This document shows positions 1-8,300 of a stretch of DNA of 12,863 nucleotides, piece after piece (position 1 is the stretch's first letter; each line of letters starts with the position of its first letter). Location of the stretch: NCBI GenBank assembly GCA_947311125.1, contig CAMZKI010000186.1, positions 1-12,863 on the forward strand. The letters are read 5' to 3'. Below the pieces are notes generated by a model that saw only the letters and a list, made by a program, of their open reading frames with translations, had not been told where the DNA came from and ran no database searches. A program made the position numbers and the translations under genes. The DNA comes from an uncultured Chlorobiota bacterium. Lineage in GTDB: Bacteria; Bacteroidota; Bacteroidia; Bacteroidales; JAADGE01.

Positions 1-45
1 ATAATTTTGTTTTATTTTTATATAATTCTGTAAAATATTAATATG

Positions 46-699
46 TCAGTTTTTTACTTTTTTAAAAAGAGTATAAATATACGGTCTTTTATCTCCTGAC
101 GGCATAGTATATATATAATTAAAGTGAGAAACTAATTTAAAGTTTTTTCCGAGTTTGGCTGCAAGAATTTTCTCGTCATATTTATATATCAGTAAACCTG
201 AGCATGTATCTGCACCACTAAGATTAAACTGAGCCATTAAAGCATATCCGTTTTTTCTTATGGTATTTTTCAATAATTTAAAATAGGTTTCTCTGTTTTT
301 TTCTTCAATAAAAAAATGAAGAACGGCTCTGTCTATCCACAAATCAACGGGGTCTATGTTCTTTAATTTTACAGGGTTTATTAAATCGTCTATAATGTAT
401 TGAACCCGTTCATTTCCGACTCTGCTTTTTAGTTTATCCAGTGCAACTTCGCTTATGTCTGTTGCAATTAAGTTTTTATATCCCGATTCCAAAAGTTTGT
501 CGATAAGCATTGCTGTCCCGGCTCCGACAATTAAAATTCGGGAAGATTTATCCAAGCAGGTTTCTGAAATTAGTTTTAAAGTCGGTGTAAGTTCTGTTTC
601 ATACCAGCCCAATTCTTCGTCCGGAGTTTTTATATATTTTTTATTCCAATGTTGCCTAAAGTCTTTTACTGTATCTGTTTTACCCGAATTTGTTTTCAT
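46..699 (-). CDS. Class I SAM-dependent methyltransferase, substrate unknown
   Basis: This 217-residue protein is predicted to transfer a methyl group from S-adenosylmethionine to an unidentified acceptor in the cytoplasm. The SAM-binding glycine loop is visible at residues 55-64 (ILIVGAGTAM). An acidic residue follows strand 2 (D81 in IATDIS), an IIDD turn lies at 102-105, and DLWIDRAVLHF at 119-129 resembles the motif IV/post-IV region. The N-terminus (HWNKKY...ELGWYE, about 17-33) matches the start of the small methyltransferases whose N-terminus reads like WxxxYxxxxxxELSWYQ, related to TPMT-like enzymes. The length is normal and the C-terminus is intact, with a TGA stop. The start lies 41 bp downstream of the copA stop with no clear promoter or hairpin between them, so read-through from copA is plausible. 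A role in metal or metalloid handling would be inference from position only. Confidence 0.85.
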   Translation of the reverse strand: MKTNSGKTDTVKDFRQHWNKKYIKTPDEELGWYETELTPTLKLISETCLDKSSRILIVGAGTAMLIDKLLESGYKNLIATDISEVALDKLKSRVGNERVQYIIDDLINPVKLKNIDPVDLWIDRAVLHFFIEEKNRETYFKLLKNTIRKNGYALMAQFNLSGADTCSGLLIYKYDEKILAAKLGKNFKLVSHFNYIYTMPSGDKRPYIYTLFKKVKN

Positions 700-740
700 T
701 ACAATGTTGTTTCATATCAAAATGCTAAAATAATGTTTTT

Positions 741-3323
741 TCACAATCTGATATTCTTTAACCTCAAAGAATTTGAAATTACCGAAACCGAGCTGAAACT
801 CATAGCGGCAGCAGCAATCATCGGCGACAGTAATATTCCGAAAACGGGAAATAAAACACCGGCGGCTACCGGAACTCCCAGCACATTATAAATAAATGCA
901 AAGAATAAATTTTGTTTAATATTTCGCATAATTGCATGGCTGAGTTTTTTGGCTTTTACGATGCCGTTTAAGTCGCCTTTCATTAAAGTTATTTCTCCCG
1001 ATTCGATTGCTACATCGGTTCCTGTGCCCATTGCAATACCGATATCGGATTGTGCCAATGCCGGAGCATCATTTATGCCGTCGCCTGCCATGGCAACGAT
1101 TTTACCTTCGGCTTGTAAACGTTTAATCTCGTTGAGCTTATCTTCCGGCAAACATTCGGCTTTAAAACCGGAAATATTCAATTCATCGGCTACTGCTTTT
1201 GCCGTATTTTTATTGTCGCCGGTGAGCATTATCACTTCAACTCCCTGTTTTATAAGTTCCTGAACGGCATTTTTACTTGTTTTTTTAACTGCATCGCTGA
1301 TTGTGATATACCCGAGAACCTTTCCGTTTACGGAAATATAGGAAACTGTTTTTCCGAGTTTTTGCTCTGCTTCAACTTCGCTTTTCAACTGCTCTGGTAT
1401 TTCCCCTTTTATTTCAAGCATTAATTTTGAATTACCGACGGCAATTTTTTCATTATTTACCAACCCGACAACTCCTTTTCCCGCAATCGCCTTAAAGTCT
1501 TTAACTTCTTCAAATTCAATATTTTCTTTTTTGGCATACTTGACAACCGCTTCTGCAAGCGGATGTTCGCTTTGTGTATTTAATGAAGCTGCTTTTTTCA
1601 GTAAATATTGCTCATCTTCGCCTTCCGCTGCTTTTATTTTTTCAAGCGAGGGTTTTCCTTCGGTAAGTGTTCCCGTTTTATCGGTAATAAGAACGTCAAT
1701 TTTGTCCATTTTCTCAATAGCTTCGGCATTTTTTATCAGAATACCGGATTGAGCCCCCTTCCCTACTCCGACCATAACAGCCATAGGAGTTGCCAGGCCC
1801 AAAGCACAAGGGCAAGCAATAATAAGCACTGCAACAGCATTTACAAAAGCATACACATAGGCAGGTTCGGGTCCGAAAGCTGCCCAAACGCCGAAAGTTG
1901 ACGCTGCAATAAGAACCACAATAGGCACAAAATATTTTGATATTTTATCTGCCAATTTTTGAATAGGAGCACGAGAACGACTTGCTTCGTTAACCATTTT
2001 TATAATTTGTGAAAGCAGGGTTTCGGAACCGACTTTTTCGGCTTTCATAACAAAAGATTGATTTCCGTTTATGGTTCCGGAACTGATCTTATCTCCGATT
2101 GTTTTATCAACCGGAACGGGTTCTCCGGTAATCATACTTTCGTCGATATGGCTGTTTCCTTCCGTTATTTTTCCGTCAACGGGAATTTTTTCGCCGGGTT
2201 TTACGCGAATTAAATCGCCTTTTTTTATGTCGTGAATTGAAATCACTTTTTCTTCTCCGTCAATAATTACGGTTGCTTGCGTAGGTGCTAGTTTCATCAA
2301 TTCTTTAATAGCTCCGCTTGTTTTGCTGTGTGCTTTTGCTTCTAAAAGCTGCCCCAGCAGAACCAGCGTAAGAATTACCGTAACGGCTTCAAAATAAACA
2401 TATACCGTTCCGCTGTCGGTTTTAAACTGTTCGGGAAAAATATCCGGAAAAAACAATGCAAATACACTGAAAATAAATGCTACACCCGCCCCTATGCCTA
2501 TAAGCGTAAACATATTTAAATTCCACGTAACAATTGACCTCCATGCACGTTCAAAGAACATTCTTGTTGCATAAAACACAACCGGAATCGACAGCACAAG
2601 TTGAAGGATATTCCAATTTTGTTGATTCATAATATCAAGCAAAGGATTCTTTTGCAAAATATCCGCCATAGCAATAAGAAAAATCGGAAGTGTAAAAATA
2701 ACTGCTATTTTCATTTTTTTCAGAAGCCCGAGATATGTTTTGTCTTCTTCGCTTTCTTCTGGTTCAACCGGAATTAAATCCATACCGCATTTCGGACAGG
2801 CACCCGGTACATTTTTGATAATTTCGGGGTGCATAGGGCAAGTATATTCCGCTTTTGTGCTTATTTGCTTTTGCTCGATTAAATCCATTCCGCAAACCGG
2901 ACAAGAACCGAATTTATCGTAGGTTTTATCGCCTTCGCATTGCATAGGGCAATAAAAAATTCCGCCACCGTTGAAATCTGCGTTTTTAATATGATGTTGA
3001 TGCTTATGTTCCTGAACGGGTTCGCTGCCGGGCAAATAAATTGTGTAATGCAATCCGGCTTTCATCAAAGTTTCCTGTAATTTTTCAACAGAAATATGTT
3101 CGGACATTTTAAGCTGAACTTCCGATTTTTTTAAATTGACTTTTATGTCGGAAATTTCATTCAAATTGCTTAAAGCATCTTTGACATTTGTTTCGCATCC
3201 GGCACAAGTCATACCTTGTATTATATATTTGTGTGTCATGTGTTTATTTTTATAATTTTTAAAGGTCACATAGGAACACCCGCATGTTGAATTAGTGCAT
3301 TTCTCAAATTCATGAAATTGCAT
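741..3323 (-). CDS. copA: Copper-exporting P-type ATPase (PIB-1), CopA-like
   Basis: This 860-residue inner-membrane pump uses ATP to move Cu+ out of the cytoplasm. In order: an HMA domain at about 31-96 with the metal site GMTCAGC (C40, C43); a His-rich linker HKHQHH (106-111); two heavy-metal-binding modules, CPMQC...CPVCGMDL (125-148) and CPMHPEI...CPKCGMDL (162-183); and then the ATPase core. Core motifs are TGEP (about 398), the transmembrane CPC copper site in IIACPCALG (about 503), the phosphorylation site DKTGTLTEGK (about 547), the SEHP nucleotide-site HP (about 584) and GDGINDAP (about 746). The late helices carry YN...PxAAG and MSFSSVSV, which match Cu+ rather than Zn/Cd pumps. The first 28 residues contain C9, C14 and C16. 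An in-frame ATG at 3239 (MTHKYIIQG) would start directly at the HMA domain and is a credible alternative start. The neighbouring HMA-AraC regulator supports a copper role. Confidence 0.95.
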   Translation of the reverse strand: MQFHEFEKCTNSTCGCSYVTFKNYKNKHMTHKYIIQGMTCAGCETNVKDALSNLNEISDIKVNLKKSEVQLKMSEHISVEKLQETLMKAGLHYTIYLPGSEPVQEHKHQHHIKNADFNGGGIFYCPMQCEGDKTYDKFGSCPVCGMDLIEQKQISTKAEYTCPMHPEIIKNVPGACPKCGMDLIPVEPEESEEDKTYLGLLKKMKIAVIFTLPIFLIAMADILQKNPLLDIMNQQNWNILQLVLSIPVVFYATRMFFERAWRSIVTWNLNMFTLIGIGAGVAFIFSVFALFFPDIFPEQFKTDSGTVYVYFEAVTVILTLVLLGQLLEAKAHSKTSGAIKELMKLAPTQATVIIDGEEKVISIHDIKKGDLIRVKPGEKIPVDGKITEGNSHIDESMITGEPVPVDKTIGDKISSGTINGNQSFVMKAEKVGSETLLSQIIKMVNEASRSRAPIQKLADKISKYFVPIVVLIAASTFGVWAAFGPEPAYVYAFVNAVAVLIIACPCALGLATPMAVMVGVGKGAQSGILIKNAEAIEKMDKIDVLITDKTGTLTEGKPSLEKIKAAEGEDEQYLLKKAASLNTQSEHPLAEAVVKYAKKENIEFEEVKDFKAIAGKGVVGLVNNEKIAVGNSKLMLEIKGEIPEQLKSEVEAEQKLGKTVSYISVNGKVLGYITISDAVKKTSKNAVQELIKQGVEVIMLTGDNKNTAKAVADELNISGFKAECLPEDKLNEIKRLQAEGKIVAMAGDGINDAPALAQSDIGIAMGTGTDVAIESGEITLMKGDLNGIVKAKKLSHAIMRNIKQNLFFAFIYNVLGVPVAAGVLFPVFGILLSPMIAAAAMSFSSVSVISNSLRLKNIRL

Positions 3324-3383
3324 TAATTATTTTTTTGTATTTTTATTTAGCACGGGTGTTTCATAATTGTATTTATTTTATTG

Positions 3384-3391
3384 CAAAGTTA
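3384..3391 (-). promoter_or_regulatory. Candidate Bacteroidota -7 promoter element for copA
   Basis: On the minus strand this reads TAACTTTG, an exact match to the Bacteroidota -7 consensus TAnnTTTG. It lies 61 bp before the copA ATG at 3323 and would give a leader of roughly 50-55 nt. The -33 element is weak: the nearest TTG (3418-3420) is 26 bp away, longer than the usual spacing near 19-21. Two overlapping palindromes, AAGCGCTT (3392-3399) and CTTGCAAG (3397-3404), abut the element on its upstream side. They could be an operator for the adjacent regulator. The rest of 3324-3465 shows nothing else I can name. Confidence 0.45.
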
Positions 3392-3465
3392 AAGCGCTTG
3401 CAAGTAAAATCTTCATACAATTAAGGGAATGATTTATATAGTTTTGACAAAATAATTCGGTATAT

Positions 3466-4038
3466 CTATATTTTATCTAAAGGTTTTCGGCTCTTACCGG
3501 TAAGTTTTTTAAAAGCTGAAGGAGTTAAGCCCGTAACAGATTTAAACTGGCTTGAAAGGTGCTGAACACTGCTGTAATCAAGTTCATAGGATATTTCGGA
3601 AAGAGTTAACTCGTCATAAACAAGCAGTTCTTTTACTTTTTCAATTTTTTGGAGAATTAAGTATTTTTCAATTGTATGTGCCTCTACAGATGAAAACAAA
3701 CGGCTCAGATACGGATAGTTAAAACCTGTTTTTTCGGCGATATAGTCAGAAAAATTAATTTTCCTGACCACATCGCCTGAAAAGTAAATATAATTTATAA
3801 TCTCTGTTTTTATCTTATTTACTATTTTACTCTTATCATCATCAATAAGTTCAAAACCTATTCTTTTTAATTCAGAATCTAAAAGTTCAATATTAAGGTT
3901 CTTTTTGCTGACATTTAATACGACTTCTCCTAATTTAACATCAACATAAGGAATTTCAAGAGACTCAAGTGTTCTCTTTACGGCTGACACACATCGCATA
4001 CAAACCATATTTTTAATATGCAGAGTATTTTTTTGCAT
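3466..4038 (-). CDS. AraC-family transcriptional regulator with N-terminal HMA-like metal-binding domain
   Basis: This 190-residue protein is predicted to be a metal-responsive transcription factor. Residues 1-68 form an HMA-like (heavy-metal-associated) fold with the motif NMVCMRC (C13, C16), the same CxxC arrangement used to bind Cu+ in copper chaperones. Residues about 90-182 are an AraC-type DNA-binding domain: one helix-turn-helix around 94-118 (DYIAEKTGFNYPYLSRLF) and a second around 144-176, ending in the characteristic QFKSVTGLTPSAFKK signature. AraC proteins usually sense small molecules through cupin-like domains, so the metal domain here suggests copper sensing. It sits directly upstream of copA on the same strand, 142 bp away, and is the likely regulator of that gene; activation versus repression cannot be read from the sequence. 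The start is 29 bp after the stop of the upstream T9SS gene, so some co-transcription is possible. No motif is missing. Confidence 0.88.
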   Translation of the reverse strand: MQKNTLHIKNMVCMRCVSAVKRTLESLEIPYVDVKLGEVVLNVSKKNLNIELLDSELKRIGFELIDDDKSKIVNKIKTEIINYIYFSGDVVRKINFSDYIAEKTGFNYPYLSRLFSSVEAHTIEKYLILQKIEKVKELLVYDELTLSEISYELDYSSVQHLSSQFKSVTGLTPSAFKKLTGKSRKPLDKI

Positions 4039-4058
4039 TTTGTAAAGTTACACTTTTA

Positions 4059-4070
4059 TGATAACTATCA
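4059..4070 (-). repeat. Short palindrome TGATA-N2-TATCA between genes
   Basis: The minus strand reads TGATAGTTATCA, two 5-bp arms around 2 bp. It includes the TGA stop of the T9SS gene and lies 21 bp upstream of the regulator start. It could be an autoregulatory operator or simply a chance palindrome in AT-rich DNA. A sequence resembling a -7 element (TAACTTTA, 4043-4050) lies between it and the start codon, but would give an almost leaderless transcript. Confidence 0.2.
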
Positions 4071-5222
4071 GTGTTTTACAATAATTTTTTTTGTAAGTTT
4101 TTTATTTTCTAAATCAATATTCAAAAAATAAATACCACTGCTGAGTTCAGAAATATCTAAAATATCTCTTATTTTATCGGTTTTTTTAAATTTTAAAATT
4201 TGTCCTGTTAAACTTATAAGTTTCAGACTGTTTATTTTTTCTTTATTTGAATTAACAATAATTAAATCATCAACAGGATTAGGATAAATACTGACTTCGG
4301 TTTTCCCTGAATTATATACGGAACTATTTTTATCAGCCAACCACAAAGTCGCGTTAGTGATTAAAATTCCGTTATCTATTTCATCCCACCCGTAATACAA
4401 ATTATCTCCGGGATTACCGGTACCGTCATCAGCAGGCGAGCTGTCGACTAAACCGACAACTTTTCCCTGTCCGTATCTTGAATACGCAACCATAACTTCC
4501 GAGGTGCCGGTTGTTGAATAACCTGTTCTGAAAACAACTCCTTTAACCGTTGAGTTAATATCAGGATAAATCGTCATTGATGCAGAACCATGAAACTCCA
4601 TACCGTAAACATCTCCGCCCGGTCCGTGAAGCAAAGGATCGTTTGAGTCATTAACAATATTATAATTGGGATAATCATTTATGTAATTAGGATTTGTAAA
4701 TAACATTCCGAATGCTTTATTGCTGTTTACCGAATTATTTGTTATTAAATCATTCCATGCATCATAGGCGTCATAACCGTCTCCGTCTCTGTCTGCATTA
4801 TCATGATCGGCAACCATAAAAAGCCCTCCTCCGTTTTGAACAAAATTCATTATTGCTGCTTTTTCTGATGATGAAAACAAATTATTGGGTTCGCAGACAA
4901 CAAAAATATCATAATTTGATAAGTCCTGTGAGTTTGAGCTGTTTCCGTAAGAGATATAGCCTGACGAAGGCAGTGTTTCAACCGTAAACCCTCTTTTTAC
5001 CATTTCTACGCCCCATGCAGATATAGCCCCGTCCCAATATGTTTCCGAAGTTGTGCTTGTAATTCCTGATTGTGCCGGAGACGGAATCGGTTCGGTATGG
5101 TCTATTACCCAGTCGGCATTTGATGCTGTCTCGGATTTGGTGTTATCAAACAAAATTTTTTGTGAAAAAATCATACCTGAAAAAATTACAGGTAACAATG
5201 CTGACAGTAAAATTCTTTTCAT
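4068..5222 (-). CDS. Secreted T9SS sorting-domain protein with glutamine-amidotransferase/ThuA-like fold
   Basis: This 384-residue protein is predicted to be exported and attached to, or released from, the cell surface. Residues 1-21 look like a Sec signal peptide (KR, then a hydrophobic stretch, then FSQ). Residues about 22-300 form an alpha/beta domain: LFDNTKSETASNADWVID, then SGITSTTSETYWDGAISAWGV, NYDIFVVCEPN (104-113), and EKAAIMNFVQNGGGLFMVADHD (120-141). This resembles class I glutamine amidotransferase-like or DUF4350/ThuA-like folds, where strand-turn pieces of the GGGLFMVADH kind are typical. An Asp-rich stretch (DHDNADRDGDGYD, 139-151) suggests Ca2+ binding. A type A T9SS sorting domain fills about 308-384 (VSIYPNPVDD, then SLTGQ, LSSGIYFLNI and KKIIVKH). 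I cannot assign a substrate or activity, and no obvious Cys-His catalytic pair stands out. The gene is intact and is separated from the giant gene upstream by a stem-loop. Confidence 0.8.
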   Translation of the reverse strand: MKRILLSALLPVIFSGMIFSQKILFDNTKSETASNADWVIDHTEPIPSPAQSGITSTTSETYWDGAISAWGVEMVKRGFTVETLPSSGYISYGNSSNSQDLSNYDIFVVCEPNNLFSSSEKAAIMNFVQNGGGLFMVADHDNADRDGDGYDAYDAWNDLITNNSVNSNKAFGMLFTNPNYINDYPNYNIVNDSNDPLLHGPGGDVYGMEFHGSASMTIYPDINSTVKGVVFRTGYSTTGTSEVMVAYSRYGQGKVVGLVDSSPADDGTGNPGDNLYYGWDEIDNGILITNATLWLADKNSSVYNSGKTEVSIYPNPVDDLIIVNSNKEKINSLKLISLTGQILKFKKTDKIRDILDISELSSGIYFLNIDLENKKLTKKIIVKH

Positions 5223-5241
5223 TTTTTATTTTGAATTAAAA

Positions 5242-5277
5242 TTTGCCGAAACAAATATTAAAATCCGTTTCGGCAAA
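5242..5277 (-). terminator. Stem-loop, probable terminator of the giant endonuclease gene
   Basis: The minus strand has a perfect 11-bp stem, TTTGCCGAAAC pairing with GTTTCGGCAAA (5267-5277 with 5242-5252), around a 14-nt AT-rich loop. It is followed by a short TTTTAA run. It begins 27 bp after the stop of the large gene and ends 19 bp before the next start. It fits an intrinsic terminator or a 3' mRNA-stabilising hairpin, although the T-tract is short. Confidence 0.6.
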
Positions 5278-5304
5278 AAGTTTATAATAATTATTAATTT
5301 TTCT

Positions 5305-8300
5305 TTATTTTAAAATTATCCTTTTCTTAATTGACTGTGTTCCCGTATTTATATCAACTATATAAACACCTTTAGGATAAGAACTTAAATCAATTTCAGA
5401 ACGATTTGAGTTCATAGTTTTGATAATTATAACTTTCCCTGATATATCAACAACCGAAATTGTTCCTGTTTCAGGAGTTGTAATTTCAACTATAAATTTT
5501 CCGTCTGTAGGATTAGGATATACTCTTATTTCATTTTCTTGTATATCAGATATAAAGCTTGCAGAGGTAACGGTTAATTTGTAGACATCAGAGACAAAAG
5601 CACCGAAAATATCCGTTGCAGTAATTTTAACATTAAGAGTTTCCGTATTTTGAGGAACTCCGAAAAACTGCATCGATTTACTGTCAAATACCAGCCAATC
5701 AGGAAGAGGTTTTCCGTTTTCTAAACTTGCATTAAATGTTAAAACATCACCAATATCATTATCTGCAAACACATTGTCAGGAACAGAGTATATGTATTTT
5801 TCGTTTATCGAGATTACCTGATCCGGAATTTGTGCACTCAGGAACGGTGCCGTATTAAGCTTAAACCTAATATTAAACCTGTCGGAGAAGTCCGTTGCAT
5901 TTTGCCAAAAATTATACTCTCCCGTAACTTTAAGATTAACAATTTCGCTCATATCCTTGTCTTCAAGATAAATATGTGTTTTATTGAAAGTGTTTTCAAC
6001 TAAGCGAATTGTATAATTATCACTTATTCCTGCAAACAATCCGAGAGGTATTATTTTCTCATCACTAAACTCGGGAAGTGTATTTATAGCATAAAAATGA
6101 CTGTTATCCGAATTTCGAGAAAACAACATCGGTTTTGTTTTATCAAGAGAGAATAGTTTATACGCATCATAATTCACATCATGATTTTCTGTCGCATCAG
6201 ACAAAGTTCTTATTACGGTCTCATCCGTAAATCCGGAATTTTCTACGGCTAATTTAAGTAAATTATTAATATTGCGGTTATCCGTTTTTTTCCAAAACGC
6301 TTGTGCGTTATGTGTTCTTGCAGACAACGGAACAGTAAGTGTAAAAGCTCCGTTATTTGTTGATGTTGCTTTAACAAAGAAGCCCTGATTTGCCGGAACA
6401 AACTGAGAGCCGCCGTTTACTGTTATTCCCTGATTGTAAAGTGTTCCGCCTCCGAAATATTTATAGTTAGAAGCAGTTCCGTCATAGTAATAAACAACAT
6501 TTTCAACATTTGAAAGCGTTACTTGGTTCCAATCAAAAGCAGAGGTAAACGGATTTCCAATTAAGTTCCAACCTTCAAAGTCTTCCCAAGCAGCTGTAAC
6601 TCCGTCAGAACCGACAGAACCTGTTCCGTTATCGGTATAAGATAATGTAAACACTTTGCTTCCCGAAGCAGGGTCGTATAGATTTCCTCCGGTTAAGTTG
6701 TAAGTATTCGTTGCCGTATGATATTGAATATAACCTTTATTTACGGATAGATTTGCATTAGATTCAGGAGTCCAACCTGTTGTGCCGTATATTGTCGCAG
6801 CATCCCAATAATCAGCCGAAGTTTCGTCATACCAATAAAAGTTAAGGTTATTCGCATTAAATATACCTGTTACAACATTATCCAGAGGACTGAAAATATA
6901 ATTCCATTGCCCCCCCGGAAGATATCTTTCACAAGTTGCCTGAACATTTGATGAAGGCTGAATCAATGAAGCTGTTCCTGTTGCATCCGATTTTAAGACT
7001 AAGCCTGTTGCTCCGGGCGTATTTATCAGAGATGTACTGACAGTATAATATTTTCCTGCAGATAATTCAACGGTACCGGCATCTATTTGTAAAGTTCCAA
7101 CTGTCAAATTAGTTGATAAAATTGACGTTTCTCCGGTTCTGTTCATATTAAATATACTAAGTTCTTGCGGTGCAGCGAAACTAAATCCGTAGGTAACATT
7201 TCCTGTTCCGTTTACGGTCAGGTTAGACAATGAGTTGCCCCCAAAAACACCGTTTGTTCCGGTAAAAGGTCCTGAAATTGTAATATCAAAGCCGTTTAAA
7301 TCTAATATACCTGCTGTCAGACCTAAGGTTCCGGTTGTTAATACAGGATCAGATAAAGTTACGCCTCCTGCAGATGAATTATTAATTGTAAGGTTATAAA
7401 AATCTGCCTGTGTATCTACAGTGTTAATGGATTGCGTAACAGCTCCGTTAAATTCAACGGTTGAGTTTCCGGGTAAAAATCCTCCTGAGGTATTTTCATT
7501 CCAATTTCCGTAAACTTTCAATGTTCCGTCAGCAGCTGTTGTACCGTCATCACAATCAAGAACACCGGCAGGACCTCCTATAATAACATCTCCGTGAACT
7601 TCAAGGGTCGCAGTTGCATCCCCCTCAATCCTTATTGAATGAGTCAATGTTGTTCCGCTGATATTCAAATTATTACATGCTACCGTCTGTCCCGGTTGAA
7701 TGACAATATCATTAAAACAGTCGTCAGAAACAAATTCAACATCAGTACCTGCGGAAGGAACTTTTAAGTTTAACCAATTTGTACAATCATCCCAGTCACT
7801 GCTTGTTTCACCTGTCCATTTGGCAATAGTGCTTACACCGGTTCCCGTTATTGTAATTACATCGGGTAATGTTCCTCCGTTTTGATAGCTTGTACTATCT
7901 AAATATCCTGTCCATTTTTGTTCATCATTAAAACGGCTTATCCAATCTCTTTGTGTTGTAGCAGTTGTTAAACTGTCATATCTTACTTTATCTTCATTGT
8001 TAACACCTGTTAAATTTGTAACGGAACAAGCACTGCTCGGGAAAATTGTTGATCCTTTTGTATCGTCATAACCCGGAGCAGGTTCCCAACCTATTGCTGT
8101 CCAACCGTATAATACTTTACCTGTATATGTTGCATTGTGAGCACCGCTCGGATTAATCCAATCTCCGCCTTGCATCATCCAAATTTGATCATTTACATTC
8201 AAATCAAAAACATTGTTTCCTGTTCCTCCGTCCGTAATTGTCCAATTTGCATCATCATTTGTAAGTGTGCCGTTAGGTGTACCGCTTCCGATAAAAACAC

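Noticed and set aside
949..1901. Plus-strand open frames opposite copA
   Set aside because: They mirror the conserved ATPase core on the other strand and show no independent coding signal.
6909..6916. C-rich homopolymer as a possible frameshift site in the giant gene
   Set aside because: The frame on both sides is continuous and the local protein (LPGGQWNYIFSPL) is sensible, so no frameshift is present.
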